Below are positions 21,447-32,264 of a stretch of 64,000 bases of DNA, piece after piece (the stretch's first letter is position 1; the number at the start of each line of letters is the position of its first letter). The notes beneath the pieces were generated by a model. That model had not been told where the DNA came from. It did no database searches and worked only from the letters and a program-made list of their open reading frames with translations. The stretch covers positions 55,512,907 to 55,576,906 of the forward strand of contig OY979716.1 of assembly GCA_963855995.1 (NCBI GenBank), given 5' to 3'. Source of the stretch: Muricea muricata. Its lineage: Eukaryota > Cnidaria > Anthozoa > Malacalcyonacea > Plexauridae. A program made the translations under genes and the position numbers.

Positions 21447-22183
21447 ATGAGGGAGAGGTTTTTATTTAACTGTGAAAACCTATTCTTTTTTTCCGGAGGT
21501 TTCCAAATTGAAAATTCAATTCTATAGCGCATTTCGTTAATTGTTTAGGTACAAATCTTTTATGAACCAAGAAACTATATATTGAATAGGTTTAATTTCA
21601 ATGACACTCTGTATTGTTGTATTTGTAAAGGAAAATTAATTCTATTGTTGCAATTGTCAATCCAACCTATCATGAATTCATGTAATTAACAGCATGAATT
21701 ATTATACAGTCTGTTGTTTTAGCAACTCGTTACAAAGACAAATGGGCGGTAAGAGCCTCCGAAGCTTGGCCTTACAGTAGGTGCATGTCGCCGACCCAGC
21801 TCAATGATTCGATATCACTTTTTGAAGTTAGAACTCACTGCATGGCTTGGTTTACTTTACATAACGATACAATCTATGTACTGGAACTCTGTTTATTTGA
21901 AGATGTGTGTAATACGTGGAAAATTAAGATTTGAAAGAGTTGAAATGTATGTTTTAAGCGAGTTTTGTTGTAATAAGCTGATTTCAAACGTAAAATTTTC
22001 TGAAGTTATTATTTTCCGTAATAACCCAGTAACTGGTTATTATTTTTCGTAATAACCTTCAACCCCGCATTTCCCTCGGAAAAATCAAATATCACCGCCT
22101 GCTTTTAGAATGAAGAAGGTTGTTACGGGAAAATTAAAAACCGACGAAAAACAAAAGAATATGGTCTGATGAGTTTATAAATA
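21447..22183. other. Insert of about 735 bp between Tyr and Arg segments
   Basis: Absent from the equivalent interval at 26,600. It contains a duplicated CGTAATAACC motif (about 22,015-22,056) and no recognised protein. Origin unknown. Confidence 0.45.
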
Positions 22184-22207
22184 TAATTCTTCCGTAAGAA
22201 AGAGAAA

Positions 22208-22279
22208 ACCCCCAACAGGTTTCGAGCCTGAAATCTTCTGATCCGTAGTCATACACCCTATCCATTTTGCGACGTGGCC
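22208..22279 (-). pseudogene. tRNA-Arg(ACG)-like
   Basis: The reverse strand has the loop GACTACGGATCAG with anticodon ACG and a CAGG/CCTG T-stem. The acceptor strands GGCCACG and TTGGGGG do not pair, and T54 is C. Likely pseudogene. Confidence 0.6.
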
Positions 22280-22539
22280 AGCTACTTTTCACCTTCGCTG
22301 ATAAAATATGTGCAACCAACACAAATTTATCCTCAACTCGCTGGGTTTTTGGTGAAAATACAATGGCATTCTGGTATGAGGCGGCTTTTGAAAGTATGTA
22401 AATGTAAAAAATAGCTTGTAGCCTGATATTCGAGTATGCCTCTTCTAGCTTCCGCAAAACGTCATACATTTTGAAAGCGCTTAGGACTGGCTGCTTTTCT
22501 CAAAAACAATTTGTTAGTAATGCATTTAATTTATAGTCG

Positions 22540-22605
22540 CATGTAATTTTCGAACACACAACCTAAAGTACACAACACTGCCGCTCCAAGGCTGAGCTAA
22601 TGAAG
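22540..22605 (-). pseudogene. Decayed tRNA (cluster position 7)
   Basis: Reverse strand CTTCATTAGCTCAGC, GGAGCGGCAG and TGTTCGAAA are in tRNA order. The acceptor does not pair and the anticodon is ambiguous. Confidence 0.4.
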
Positions 22606-22999
22606 TACTTCCTGGATAGACCGTGTTTTTGGATGGGTACATTCTATCTCAGTTTAAGGCTGAGATACAGGCTGCTTACGAGAACAGAGGTGAAAAAAAA
22701 CTTCAATAAAAAATAATTAAGTTAGCCGCAAGGATCGAATTACGAAACCATTGAGACACATCTTGCCCCAACAATCAGCAAACCAAGCGTTTACAAATTG
22801 GCTGCATTAAAGTCAACATAACGGATCTTATTATGTGATTTGAAAGCGACTGCGTTAATGATCAATATTGGAATTTTTCCCATTTAAAATACACACGTAT
22901 TTTTATATAAAAAGAAGGCTTGTGTTACTCGTGATTTAACAACTAGACATTTACCAACAACACACAGTCGAATCTGCAGCCTTTCTGTGTGAAATCTAA

Positions 23000-23080
23000 G
23001 ACAAGGATGGGATTCGAACCCACGCGGATATAGTCCATTGGATTAGCAGTCCAACGCCTTAACCACTCGGCCACCTCGTC
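23000..23080 (-). tRNA. tRNA-Ser(GCT)
   Basis: The reverse strand matches eukaryotic tRNA-Ser(GCT) closely: GACGAGG acceptor, TGGCCGAGTGG A box, GTTGGACTGCTAATCCAA anticodon arm (GCT), class II variable arm, and GGGTTCGAATCCC T-arm, with the full acceptor pairing once a G-T wobble is allowed. Likely functional. Confidence 0.9.
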
Positions 23081-23423
23081 AACTGTATTGTAAAGCTTCT
23101 CCATTTTCTTTAAATTCATCAAACAATCCAGCAAATAAGTACCTTTATTTTGCAAACATGGTGACTAGTGATCACACGCAAGGTTATCATCCCATGTAAC
23201 GTTCAGTACATGTACAATGAAGTCATGTTCTACTCAGAAAGTGTGCCAAATCGAAACCCTTTTCTGAAAAAAGAAATCACGAGAACTCACTAAAGTTTTT
23301 AAGCTGAAAGTAAGTGCAACGTTTACTCTGTGTTTATGGCTGTGATTTCGAATCTGGCGCTTTGTCTCTGCCATTTCTACTGTCAGGTGAGAATCAAAAA
23401 AGTATAAAATGATTTTTGAGTAG

Positions 23424-23507
23424 GTCGCGGTTGGTACCTTTCTAACCTACGCTCCCAGAGCGAGACTGATTCCTTGTCCGTCGCCTTAACGCTTCATCAT
23501 GCACGAC
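23424..23507 (-). pseudogene. tRNA-Ser-like pseudogene (cluster position 9)
   Basis: Same decayed anticodon and T-loop as 17,724. Confidence 0.5.
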
Positions 23508-23866
23508 TGCTTGTACTTAAAACTCGCGTGCTAAATTTTTCTTAGGTCCATGAGAACGTGTTCAATAGAAGGTGATTTCGACGAGCTGGTTGTTTGCCAA
23601 GTGGCGCGAACGGCGTGGTCAATTCTTAAAATGAATAGAAATCCTTATTCTTTAAAAGCCAATTATACCCAGCGACCAAGAAATGGACAAGTCAATACAA
23701 CAATGCCCCGTGCCACCAATATAACTTCCTCTTATTGAGGTGCTTACTTCTGTGTCAATGAACTATATTGGTGCAAAAGTCAAACATTCAATTCGGAACA
23801 AAAAGAAAAATGTTTTCAGCTTTTATGATGGCTGAAAAATTGCCATGAAAGAAATTATTGCTACTA

Positions 23867-23938
23867 AGCCCCATGTGAGATTCGAACTCACAAACTTCAG
23901 TTTACAAGACTGCCACTCTACCCCTGAGCTAATCAGGC
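23867..23938 (-). tRNA. tRNA-Thr(TGT)
   Basis: Anticodon TGT, D-arm GCTCAGGGGTAGAGT, B box GTTCGAATC. The acceptor has one mismatch at G-A. Confidence 0.75.
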
Positions 23939-24208
23939 AAGCTTTCACATCCTGAACGATGTTATGCAGCGGTGGTTACAATTTTTCAAAATTGTTATAC
24001 ATTGTTCTTCACAAACATATCATCAAACATGGCTTGCTATTCAGGAGATGGTAATAACTCAGGCATAAACTATATTAAAATTCCGTTTTGAGTCTCATTA
24101 AAAATTATTCAACGGAAATGAGAGAAAAGATTTGGATAGAGATTTTCCGTAACACAATCATTTAAAATTCGTGATGACAAGTAGAAGACAATATTCTTCC
24201 GCTTGTTA

Positions 24209-24315
24209 GTCAGGTTGGCCTAGCGGTCGAAGGCGTCAAAATTAAAGCACGTTGAAGGTTTGCAAAGTGTTTTGGTCCACAATTGTGGGCAAGGGTTCGA
24301 ATCCCGCATCTGACA
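24209..24315 (+). tRNA. tRNA-Leu(TAA)-like with intron
   Basis: Homologous to 5084, with the consensus B box. The A box reads TGGCCTAGCGG (G to T). The anticodon stem and intron are retained. Confidence 0.6.
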
Positions 24316-25017
24316 TTGGAAACAAATCTACGATTCAAAAGCCTACTTATATTTTTATTTAAAACCAATCGTTTGAAAGTCTTCGCCACTATTAACTGAT
24401 ATCCACTGATATTTTGTAGAAAGTTTTCTTTTACATATCAATTTACACGCGGTGTAACGGTAACATTGCAGACTTCCACATTAAAAGGTACTAAAAAAGG
24501 AAGATCAACAAGAGACTTTTTTCCCCCCCCTAGAAACACAACGCATAAGTAAATGTTGCCATGGAAGCAAATTTTGGGCACGCCCTTGTGCAATTGTTTC
24601 CAAGCATAAATTTGTATAAAGTGTGGCCGTTAATTTGTCCGGGACAAGAAAATAGATAAAATGTTCCAGATATTGATTTTTCAGAATGCAGCCTCTTTCA
24701 ACTGAACAACGCCATTCGTAACGAGAAAAAGTGCAACACTTTACAAGAATGCATTGAGGGTATCAAGGAAAATAGCAAAGGCTATAAAACTTAAAAAAAG
24801 AAAATAACCTCGTTTATTACACTTTCTCTTTAACACACACCAATTTACTTTTAAAATGATTTCCGACAGAAATTTATTAAAACCTTCGTCCGCCATATTT
24901 TAGGATATGGTCAGTTGGAATAGTAAATGCATCAATTTGTTTGGCTAAGGTTAATTTGCGTGAAGGAACTAAAATAAAGCGTTATGATTAGTTGATCCTT
25001 AGATGCACAAACGTGCT

Positions 25018-25090
25018 GCCGCATTAGTTCAGGGGTAGAGCGGTAGTCTAATAAACTGAAGGTCGTGAGTTTGAATCTCACACGGGGCTT
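25018..25090 (+). pseudogene. tRNA-Thr-like with AAT anticodon
   Basis: Body as in the Thr(AGT) copies, but the loop reads CTAATAA, so the anticodon is AAT (isoleucine), and the B box is GTTTGAATC. Probably a decayed Thr gene rather than a real Ile tRNA. Confidence 0.5.
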
Positions 25091-25391
25091 GTATCTTTCT
25101 ATGCTTGAATCAAGAGTTAAATCTACTCCAATTTTGGCGTAAAATATATTCCGAAGCTAAAGTTGGAATTTTTTATCAAAACGGAGTCTTTCTGTAAGTC
25201 TTTATTTTACTCTACTTTTGGAGTTAACAGTGTAATGACAGGTCGGATATCGATGAAAGTAACAGGACAAGTGCAACTTCGATTCAGTGTTTATCGCTGT
25301 GATTGCAAATCTAGGGTTTTTGGTCTGTCATGTCTACCTTCGTGTGAGATTGACAAAAGCGTTTGAAAGCTAATGTGGTGATGCCTGATTG

Positions 25392-25471
25392 CGCCGCAGT
25401 TGTTATGATTCTAACCTATGCCCTCACAGGAAGACAGATTTCAACACCGTCCCGCTAATTCTTTACCACGA
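25392..25471 (-). pseudogene. tRNA-Ser(TGA)-like
   Basis: Homologous to 20,255, with a damaged B box (ATGATTCTAACC) and altered acceptor. Confidence 0.45.
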
Positions 25472-26215
25472 CTGCTTGTAGGATTCGCTTCCTAAGTTTC
25501 TCTTGGTTCCATGCAAATGTGTGCTGTTGAGAAGATAATGTCGACGAACTGCTTTTCGCTAAATGGCGTGAATGGTATGGTAAATTTTAAAATTGAAACG
25601 AAATCGTTCAGAAAAGTCTTACTCTTTATAAGCAGATTTAGTCCACTGACCAAGGAAAGAAAATTAACGAGGCATTCCTTTGAAGTTTGCGTAAGATTGC
25701 AATGCGCGCACCTAGCAGAACAGCAAAGGACATAAAACGTCAACAACCGAAAGAAATTAATCTCCTGTCTGACATCTTCTCTTCAAAAGACGTCAATATG
25801 ATTTTAAAACGATTTTTTATCGCGATATAAAAATGTATTTGGCTAAAACGTACTTCCACCATATTTTAGGTTGCGATCAATTCGAATAGTAAATATACGA
25901 ATTTGGTTGGCGAAGGTTAAATTTGGTGAAGACATCTAAGGTAAAGCGTTATGATCAATTGCTTGCTCGACACACAAATGTATTGCCTCATTTGCTCTGG
26001 GAGTACAGTGGTGTTTTTCCGTGCCTTTATTGTTTTCCAATGAAAATTTACCTAAGTCATTCGTAATGTAGTTTAGTGAAAAAATATCTGTCGTCTTTTA
26101 TGTATTTTGCTTTACCTTTCTAATTGAGGTGTTCTGTCCTTTAGTGTTTGTTGCGAGACTTGAGGATACACAATTTTTGATGTACGTCGAATCGATTTTT
26201 TTGTTAAAAAAACAA

Positions 26216-26322
26216 CCTCCGAGCCGGATTTGAAGCAGCAACTTACGGAACACAGCCTTCTTCCAACTAATAACTGCAATCTACAGTCCGCCGCCGGTCT
26301 TCCAACTGTGAGCTATCAAAGG
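26216..26322 (-). pseudogene. tRNA-Tyr(GTA) pseudogene
   Basis: Retains the GTA anticodon and intron but lacks TTCG in the 3' acceptor strand and has insertions in the D-arm (GCCGCCGG, CTGTGAGC). Confidence 0.65.
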
Positions 26323-26631
26323 GCGCACACGTTTTCTTAATCATGATTAAAGTATTGAGAAATAAAATCTGTGAGCTGATTTTCTCTAGAGTGGACAGTC
26401 ACCCACAAATGTTCACATTGGGTGTAGAAATATGTAATGTAGTTAACGTCTCAGTAATGTGTTAGATTTTATCTCAAATTGTTTTATCCACTATTAGCGA
26501 AGGAAATAGGGAAAGTTGGATGAGAAAAGAGAAAATATAATTAAGAAAGCAACTGCTCAAATCGAACATCACTTGCTGGTATGTTTAACAACTACAGTCT
26601 CTCTATTGAATTCTTCCGTAAGAAAGAGAAA

Positions 26632-26703
26632 ACCCCCAACAGGTTTCAAGCCTGAAATCTTCTGATCTGTAGTCATACACCATATCCATTTTGCGACATG
26701 GCC
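26632..26703 (-). pseudogene. tRNA-Arg-like pseudogene
   Basis: Homologous to 22,208, with the anticodon changed to ACA (GACTACAGATCAG). Confidence 0.5.
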
Positions 26704-26964
26704 AGCTACGTTTCAACTTCGCTGATAAACAATGCGCAATCAACACAAATTTATCCTCAACTCGCCGGGTTTTTGGTGAAAATACAATGGCATTCTGGTA
26801 TGAGGCAGCTTTTGAAATTATGTAAATAATAAAAAATAGCTCCTGGACTGATATTCGATTATGCCCCTTCTAGCTTCCGCAAAACGTGATACATTTAGAA
26901 AGCGCTTACGACTAGCTGCTTTTCTCAAAAACAATTTGTGAGTAATGCATTTAATTTTTAGTCG

Positions 26965-27019
26965 CATGTAATTTTCGAACACACGACACAACGCTGCCGC
27001 TCCAACGCTGAGCTAATGA
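26965..27019 (-). pseudogene. Decayed tRNA (cluster position 7)
   Basis: Homologous to 22,540; a few bases around the anticodon side are missing. Confidence 0.35.
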
Positions 27020-27326
27020 AGCATTTACTGCATGAGTTTTTAATCTTTATGAGTTCGAGTTGAAGAATCGAGTTCGAGGTTAAAAATCGAGTTCTAGGTA
27101 AAGTATGATAAATTCGAGTTAAAATCAGTGTGAAAATGGCAACATACGTTTTTTCCAAGTAATTTTTATATAAGTTTAGTTGCAGGTCCTTATGATGTCC
27201 AAAGCAAATTTTTATTTAAAATTTTCCCAAAATGTGCAAAGTTCCTTTTTGAGATCGTGCTGTGATTCTTTCATTGGCGCATCCAAATCCCTTGAGAAGA
27301 TCACACAACAAGAAATATGCCAAGAA

Positions 27327-30172
27327 TCAGGGGTGGGTGGGTGGGCGAGTGGGTAGATAGATACTATGTCCATGCGGATTAATTTTTCTCTTCATACCAC
27401 TTTTCAGCTTTGAAAACCTTTCTACATCTGTAAACTCGCGAGCTTTACTAGTAATTTCATTCCAGTCGCACCCATCCTCTATCATTTTCGTTATGGTATG
27501 ATTTGGTATCTGGACTGGTTTCATGTGTTTGTGTTTTTTAAGGATAGAATTGACATATTCATCTGCTGGGCGACTTGGTTTGACTGCAGTACAAGTGTGC
27601 GTTCCCTCATGGTAAATAATGACAGTAGTTGCCGGATGACCGTCCTCGAACTAAAAATTTGTTTTTGCTTTGCATGGAGTTTGGTCAGCGGCATAACCAC
27701 AACAAGAACACAATCGCCTACCGCAAGATGACTTGAACTGAACTGTGTTGAAAGTCTTAAACTGTTGTATGTAAGGCCACTGTATATTATTGCACATATA
27801 AGAACCTTTGCATTCAGCGATTCGTCTGACTCCTTCAAAGCCTTTTCGACTTGATGAGATATAGGCGTGCCATGGACGTCCATCCTTACTGGATTGCATA
27901 AGATTAGTTTGATTGCAAGGCAGACAATACCGACAAAATGGACATTGTTTGACTGGTTTTTCCTAAAAAAAAAATAAATTGAAAAATCACATGCTGTATT
28001 TATCACGTGATTGCGGGTATCTTGAACTTGCGTCCGATTTGCGTCAGCCAGCGAGTGCATGTAGAAAGAATATCTCATTGGAAAATGCCATATAGTTGCA
28101 CTGCCTTAAAATCTACTTTTATAATATAGATAAGGGTATTTTACTGGGAACTAAAACACTCGAAGCTCTAGTACGCCCCTACATCTTAAGTGGCGTAATT
28201 TCCGTAAGTCACACTAAGGAGTGACATAACAATTCCCGCCTTTTTCAATGCTTTACAAATGGCTTATAGTTCAAGGCTTCTGGATTTATCCTTTTCTTCT
28301 GTTGTAGTTCATATTTTTGTGTTTAAATTTGATAGCTTTATGCTACTTTTGAAGCCATTGTTGTGTTCTAGAGCATTTTATTTATTGAACGCTTAAGATT
28401 CTAATATAGCTATATGTTCTTTTTTATGACATGACTAGCGAGAACGAGTGAGATATCGTCTTGCCACGAGAACATAAAATCTGTATCTCCGCGCCACTGT
28501 GGAATATCCTATATATACCGGGTGGCACAAAAAAACGTGCCCCCTATTTGATTTGATCTAACAGAAAAACTAGGATAATTATCACCACCAAATAAAGCAC
28601 ATCTTATCCAGGAAGGTTTAACTTGAATTTTGATATGTTATAATAAGATTTTGAGGCAACTTCAGCTAAGATATTGACACTTTAAGTCGAACATGTGTTT
28701 TTGAGAATGCCAAAAATTTGAAAAAATGGCCTATTAGGTTAATCTCAGTACCGTCGTGAATATTGTGCATTATATTTATGTTAACAAAAAATTCAAAGCA
28801 ATTTTCATGGAATTTCTAAATGTTGTTAATATTTCCTTTCAATTTCCGGCATCAAGCACAAATTCTGAAGATAAATTTTAACGAACATCCATCAAAGATG
28901 TCAACATCGAGAAGCTTTTGTTTCAATGCATACCAAACGTGCAATTAACAGTTGCTGCTTTTGACAGACATCATTAGGTAATCTACTCCATCACGTCAAC
29001 CAAAGGGACAAAATTGTACCCAAAATCACCATAACAAGATTCAGAAAGCACACATGTGTAATCTGTTGACTTAATCTGTCATACCTGACTGTTACCACTT
29101 TCTCCTTTTAAAAATTTGTCTTTTTCATGATTATCCCTAAACTGCGACAAGATTTTTGACTGATTAATTAGCAGACTACACTCATTGACAAGTGCAAGAG
29201 CTGGGTAAAATCTTAATGAGTTAATGCCTTCATTCAAACTCCACTCCATATATAATTATATTATTTTACACCATAGTCTCATATCCATAATTATTTTCAG
29301 CATCTATAATCTTTTGGAAACAAAAAAATACATGCTGATTACCTTAGTTTTCAGGCCTCCAGACAACCCTACAGGCAATAATGGCTTGCCGGGGCTATAG
29401 CACTCTTCATCCCACCTCTCAAATTCATCCTGTTTCCTTTTGTTGGTAAAGTGATCCTGGTATGCAAAAAAGACTATGGTATATAAACTAACATTTATTA
29501 GTTTCATTAAATGTATTTATGCATGATACAATATGAAAACAGTAACAAAGTTTGTCATAACAAATGGTCATGCAACGCATACTTTTCTATAAATCTAATG
29601 TCCAAACATTTGAAAAATTAATGAATTTTTTTCCAGACATAGAACTAATACTAGCATGGTGCATGACCAATTGCTACAGCTAGTTTAGCTACTGTATGAG
29701 AATTGTTTTCAAATTCTTTAACATTTACAGTCCGGAAACATTTTCAAATCAAACCAAACATGATTATTTATTGGAGCAAGGATGGATTTTTAGATGGGTG
29801 AGGGTAAGGGGTGCAACTCTCTAGCCAGGACCAGCGTGGGTGCAGTGAGGTGTAGTAATTTCTGTAATAGCATGATAGGCATCATGCAGAATGTCAATAT
29901 ATTGCTAACCGCATAGGTTGTTGGGTATGTGGCAGTACACCACAGTTGACCAGGCACACTTCGCACTGCCAGATCATATTTGATCCACCCCCTGGACTGG
30001 GCAAGTTCATTTGTTTCACTAACTAAATATTTCCTAACTTCAAACTGTTTAAAAACCTGAACTTTGTATTAATAAAATTTACCTCCTCCAATTTCACATT
30101 GGTGTTTTTAACAACTGTGCATGCTTCACTTGCATCATCACTATCAGAAAGTACAAGAGTGGGATTATAGTT
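27327..30172 (-). pseudogene. Spliced Cys-rich (FLYWCH/WRKY-like?) element protein, one nonsense codon
   Basis: Three exons fit GT/AG rules and stay in phase: about 30,172-30,083 (acidic, ending VKLEE), 29,456-29,343 (38 codons, DHFTNKRKQ to GGLKTK), and 27,962-27,327. The last exon starts with CPFCRYCLPC, then GFEGVRRIAECKGSYMC, a second CSCCGY group, and a His-x-Cys end (GTHTC), in all a Cys/His pattern like zinc-binding WRKY-GCM1/FLYWCH folds of transposon proteins. A single TAG at 27,648-27,650 interrupts this exon; the frame continues correctly after it to 27,327. The first exon and true start were not found. Function not known; DNA binding is the likeliest role. Confidence 0.5.
27963..29342. 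other. Intron-like AT-rich DNA
   Basis: Lies between two exons whose edges are 3' splice TTTTTTTTTTAG and 5' splice GTAATC on the reverse strand. No other gene recognised. Confidence 0.4.
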
Positions 30173-30997
30173 GATTCTAATAGTGATTTCACCACCACCG
30201 CATAACTTCTAGATATAGTAACGGTAAAGCATAATTGTAGATATACTGTAGCAGATGGAGATGATATGTCATAGCAATAGGTCATTTCATAGTCATTGTC
30301 TAAAATGTCAATAAATGTCACACACATATATTTTTCTGTCGCTTTATCTTCAATAGTAATGACCTTTCATAAATGGTAAATGAGAAGATTAATTAATGAA
30401 AATATTTTCCATTTAAAAAGGCATTGAAATATGTTGATTTCATAGCTCTTTCGTCGAGTTTGTTACCACCATCATGAGTGAATAAATTATCATATATTAT
30501 GAAAATTTACCGCTGACAAAAATGCTAACTCGATTCCTGAACTCGAACTCGTAGACATAACTCGATTTTATCAACTCAAACTCGGTTTCATTAACTCGAA
30601 CTCATAAAATAGAAAGACCCTTTATATTCAGCAATATGATATCCTTTGTGGGGGGGGGGGATAATTTGTAAACAGCAACCTTGCTAATAGTGTATTCGTT
30701 ACATAGGCGTAGAGTTTTGGTTTTGTCTGGAGGGGCTCAATGGCTCGTCTTAATGATTCTTAGGACTAGGAGGGTCCGGGGGCATTCCCCGCAGAAATTT
30801 TTTAAAATTAGGGGCTCTGAAATCGCTCTTGTAAGTCACTACATAATTTAATCTTAAATACATTTATCCATCCCAGTGAAAGTCTTGCATAACAATATAT
30901 TTTTGTTACAAAATGGCATTTCTTTTACAAGTTACACAAAGGTAAGTGTACTGTGTACCATCACGGTATAACTACTAGTAGTACTATAACCTTATGC

Positions 30998-32139
30998 TTA
31001 TTTCAACATTGGAAGTCTATTTAAATAACATGAAAGTGTTCTTTCGTACACTTGACTTAAAATAAAATTGTCAACAAGATTATCAATATCCAAACAGCTG
31101 AAAATATCCCTGTGTGTATTCATCAATGCAATTGCGTTAAACGTTCTTGTGTCATTCTGGATCGTAGATACGTTTTCAGGCAAGAATTACCTCTCCGCAG
31201 AGCAGCTTGACACAGATAGTGTAAGTATGATTCTGACGAGGGAACTTACTTCTGTAATAATATTTCTGAATGTGGCATTTTTAGACAGAAAAGCAACAAT
31301 GGACTGGAAATCTTCAAGTACTTCGTTATCTGCAGCAGCTTTGTCAAGAAGAATGTCCCTATGCAATTTAAGCCTTGGACCATTTATATCCTCCCGATAG
31401 TGCTGTACGATATAATTGACTTCTACTTCTTTTCCAAGTAGAAAGTGCTCAACCCGAGTAAGTTGTCGGGATGTTTCATCAGGCTCAAATCTTTCAGTCA
31501 ATCCCACCAGAACACTATCCAATATAGTAAAGTATTTAATCCTGTAAAACTCTTGAGGTGTTGAAGGGACAAAAGAAACACCAGCTCCATCGTCTAACCT
31601 TCTTGGAATTCTTTTTTGCTTAGATAACTTAGGATTTTTGATCAAGTCAGTAAGTGTTAGCACACTTTGGCTGGCATGCCAAATGTTTGAAAAATGATCT
31701 TCATTCCTAGCATTTGAAACAGATTCTTTCATGCACTTAATTACTTCTTCTGATTTGCTAAACGAGAGCTGTTTTCCTTGCAAACCAGAGCTGTTTTTCT
31801 TGCAAACCAGAGCTTCCACCTTCTACAATGGTGAAGACCATCCTAAGAACTTCAATCAGGAAGAAAGTGTTCAAGCTTGACAGAGACTTTAAAAAGCCAC
31901 CTGCTTTGGCACCAGAGTCATTCTTTTCTGTTGCATCTACATCTTTTAACCAATTAAGAATAGCTATGTAGTTACTGCAGATTGCTTCAAGAGAAACTAA
32001 TCTCATTGTCCAGCGAGTAGAGCAAAATGGCCTAAGAGACTTTCTGGCACCATTGAATCCATCACTCTTGTTGAATTGACTAAACCAAGCCAAACGTTTG
32101 GGAGAACCACGATTGAATGCAATTAATACTCTAATATCA
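30998..32139 (-). pseudogene. hAT (ZMYM1-like) transposase, C-terminal half
   Basis: Begins right at the Crypton junction in the frame DIRVLIAFNRG, followed by the conserved CSTRWTMR region and the helical domain. It ends in the dimerisation region near SSCSAER (31,187) and ERF-like NAIALMNTHRD (31,100). A direct repeat of GAGCTGTTTTTCTTGCAAACC near 31,770-31,815 shifts the frame, and stops/frameshifts follow SAER. Inactive. Confidence 0.75.
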
Positions 32140-32177
32140 TTTTTTTTAGTTTACTCGCTTCTGATTGGTTAAAAAGT

Positions 32178-32230
32178 GTGCCGATTAATCCTTAATCGGC
32201 ACATTGTGCCGATTAAAAATTAATCGGCAC
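32178..32230. promoter_or_regulatory. Two identical-armed 25-bp hairpins
   Basis: Two perfect stem-loops (11-bp arms GTGCCGATTAA, 3-nt loops TCC and AAA) lie at 32,178-32,202 and 32,206-32,230, 35 bp before the recombinase ATG. They could be recombinase-binding or promoter elements (inference). Confidence 0.7.
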
Positions 32231-32264
32231 AGTAACGAGCCGAGCCCGCGGGGAGCGGGAGTTT

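Larger units (their letters stand above)
27033..30618. mobile_element. 3.6-kb element with GAGTTCGAGTT-type subterminal repeats
   Basis: Both ends hold several copies of words near ATGAGTTCGAGTT and AATCGAGTT, in opposite orientation at the two ends (27,055-27,125 and 30,530-30,610). The left end falls exactly where the tRNA-cluster homology stops. The interior carries the spliced Cys-rich gene on the reverse strand. This looks like a DNA transposon of a type I cannot assign; target duplication not determined. Confidence 0.5.
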
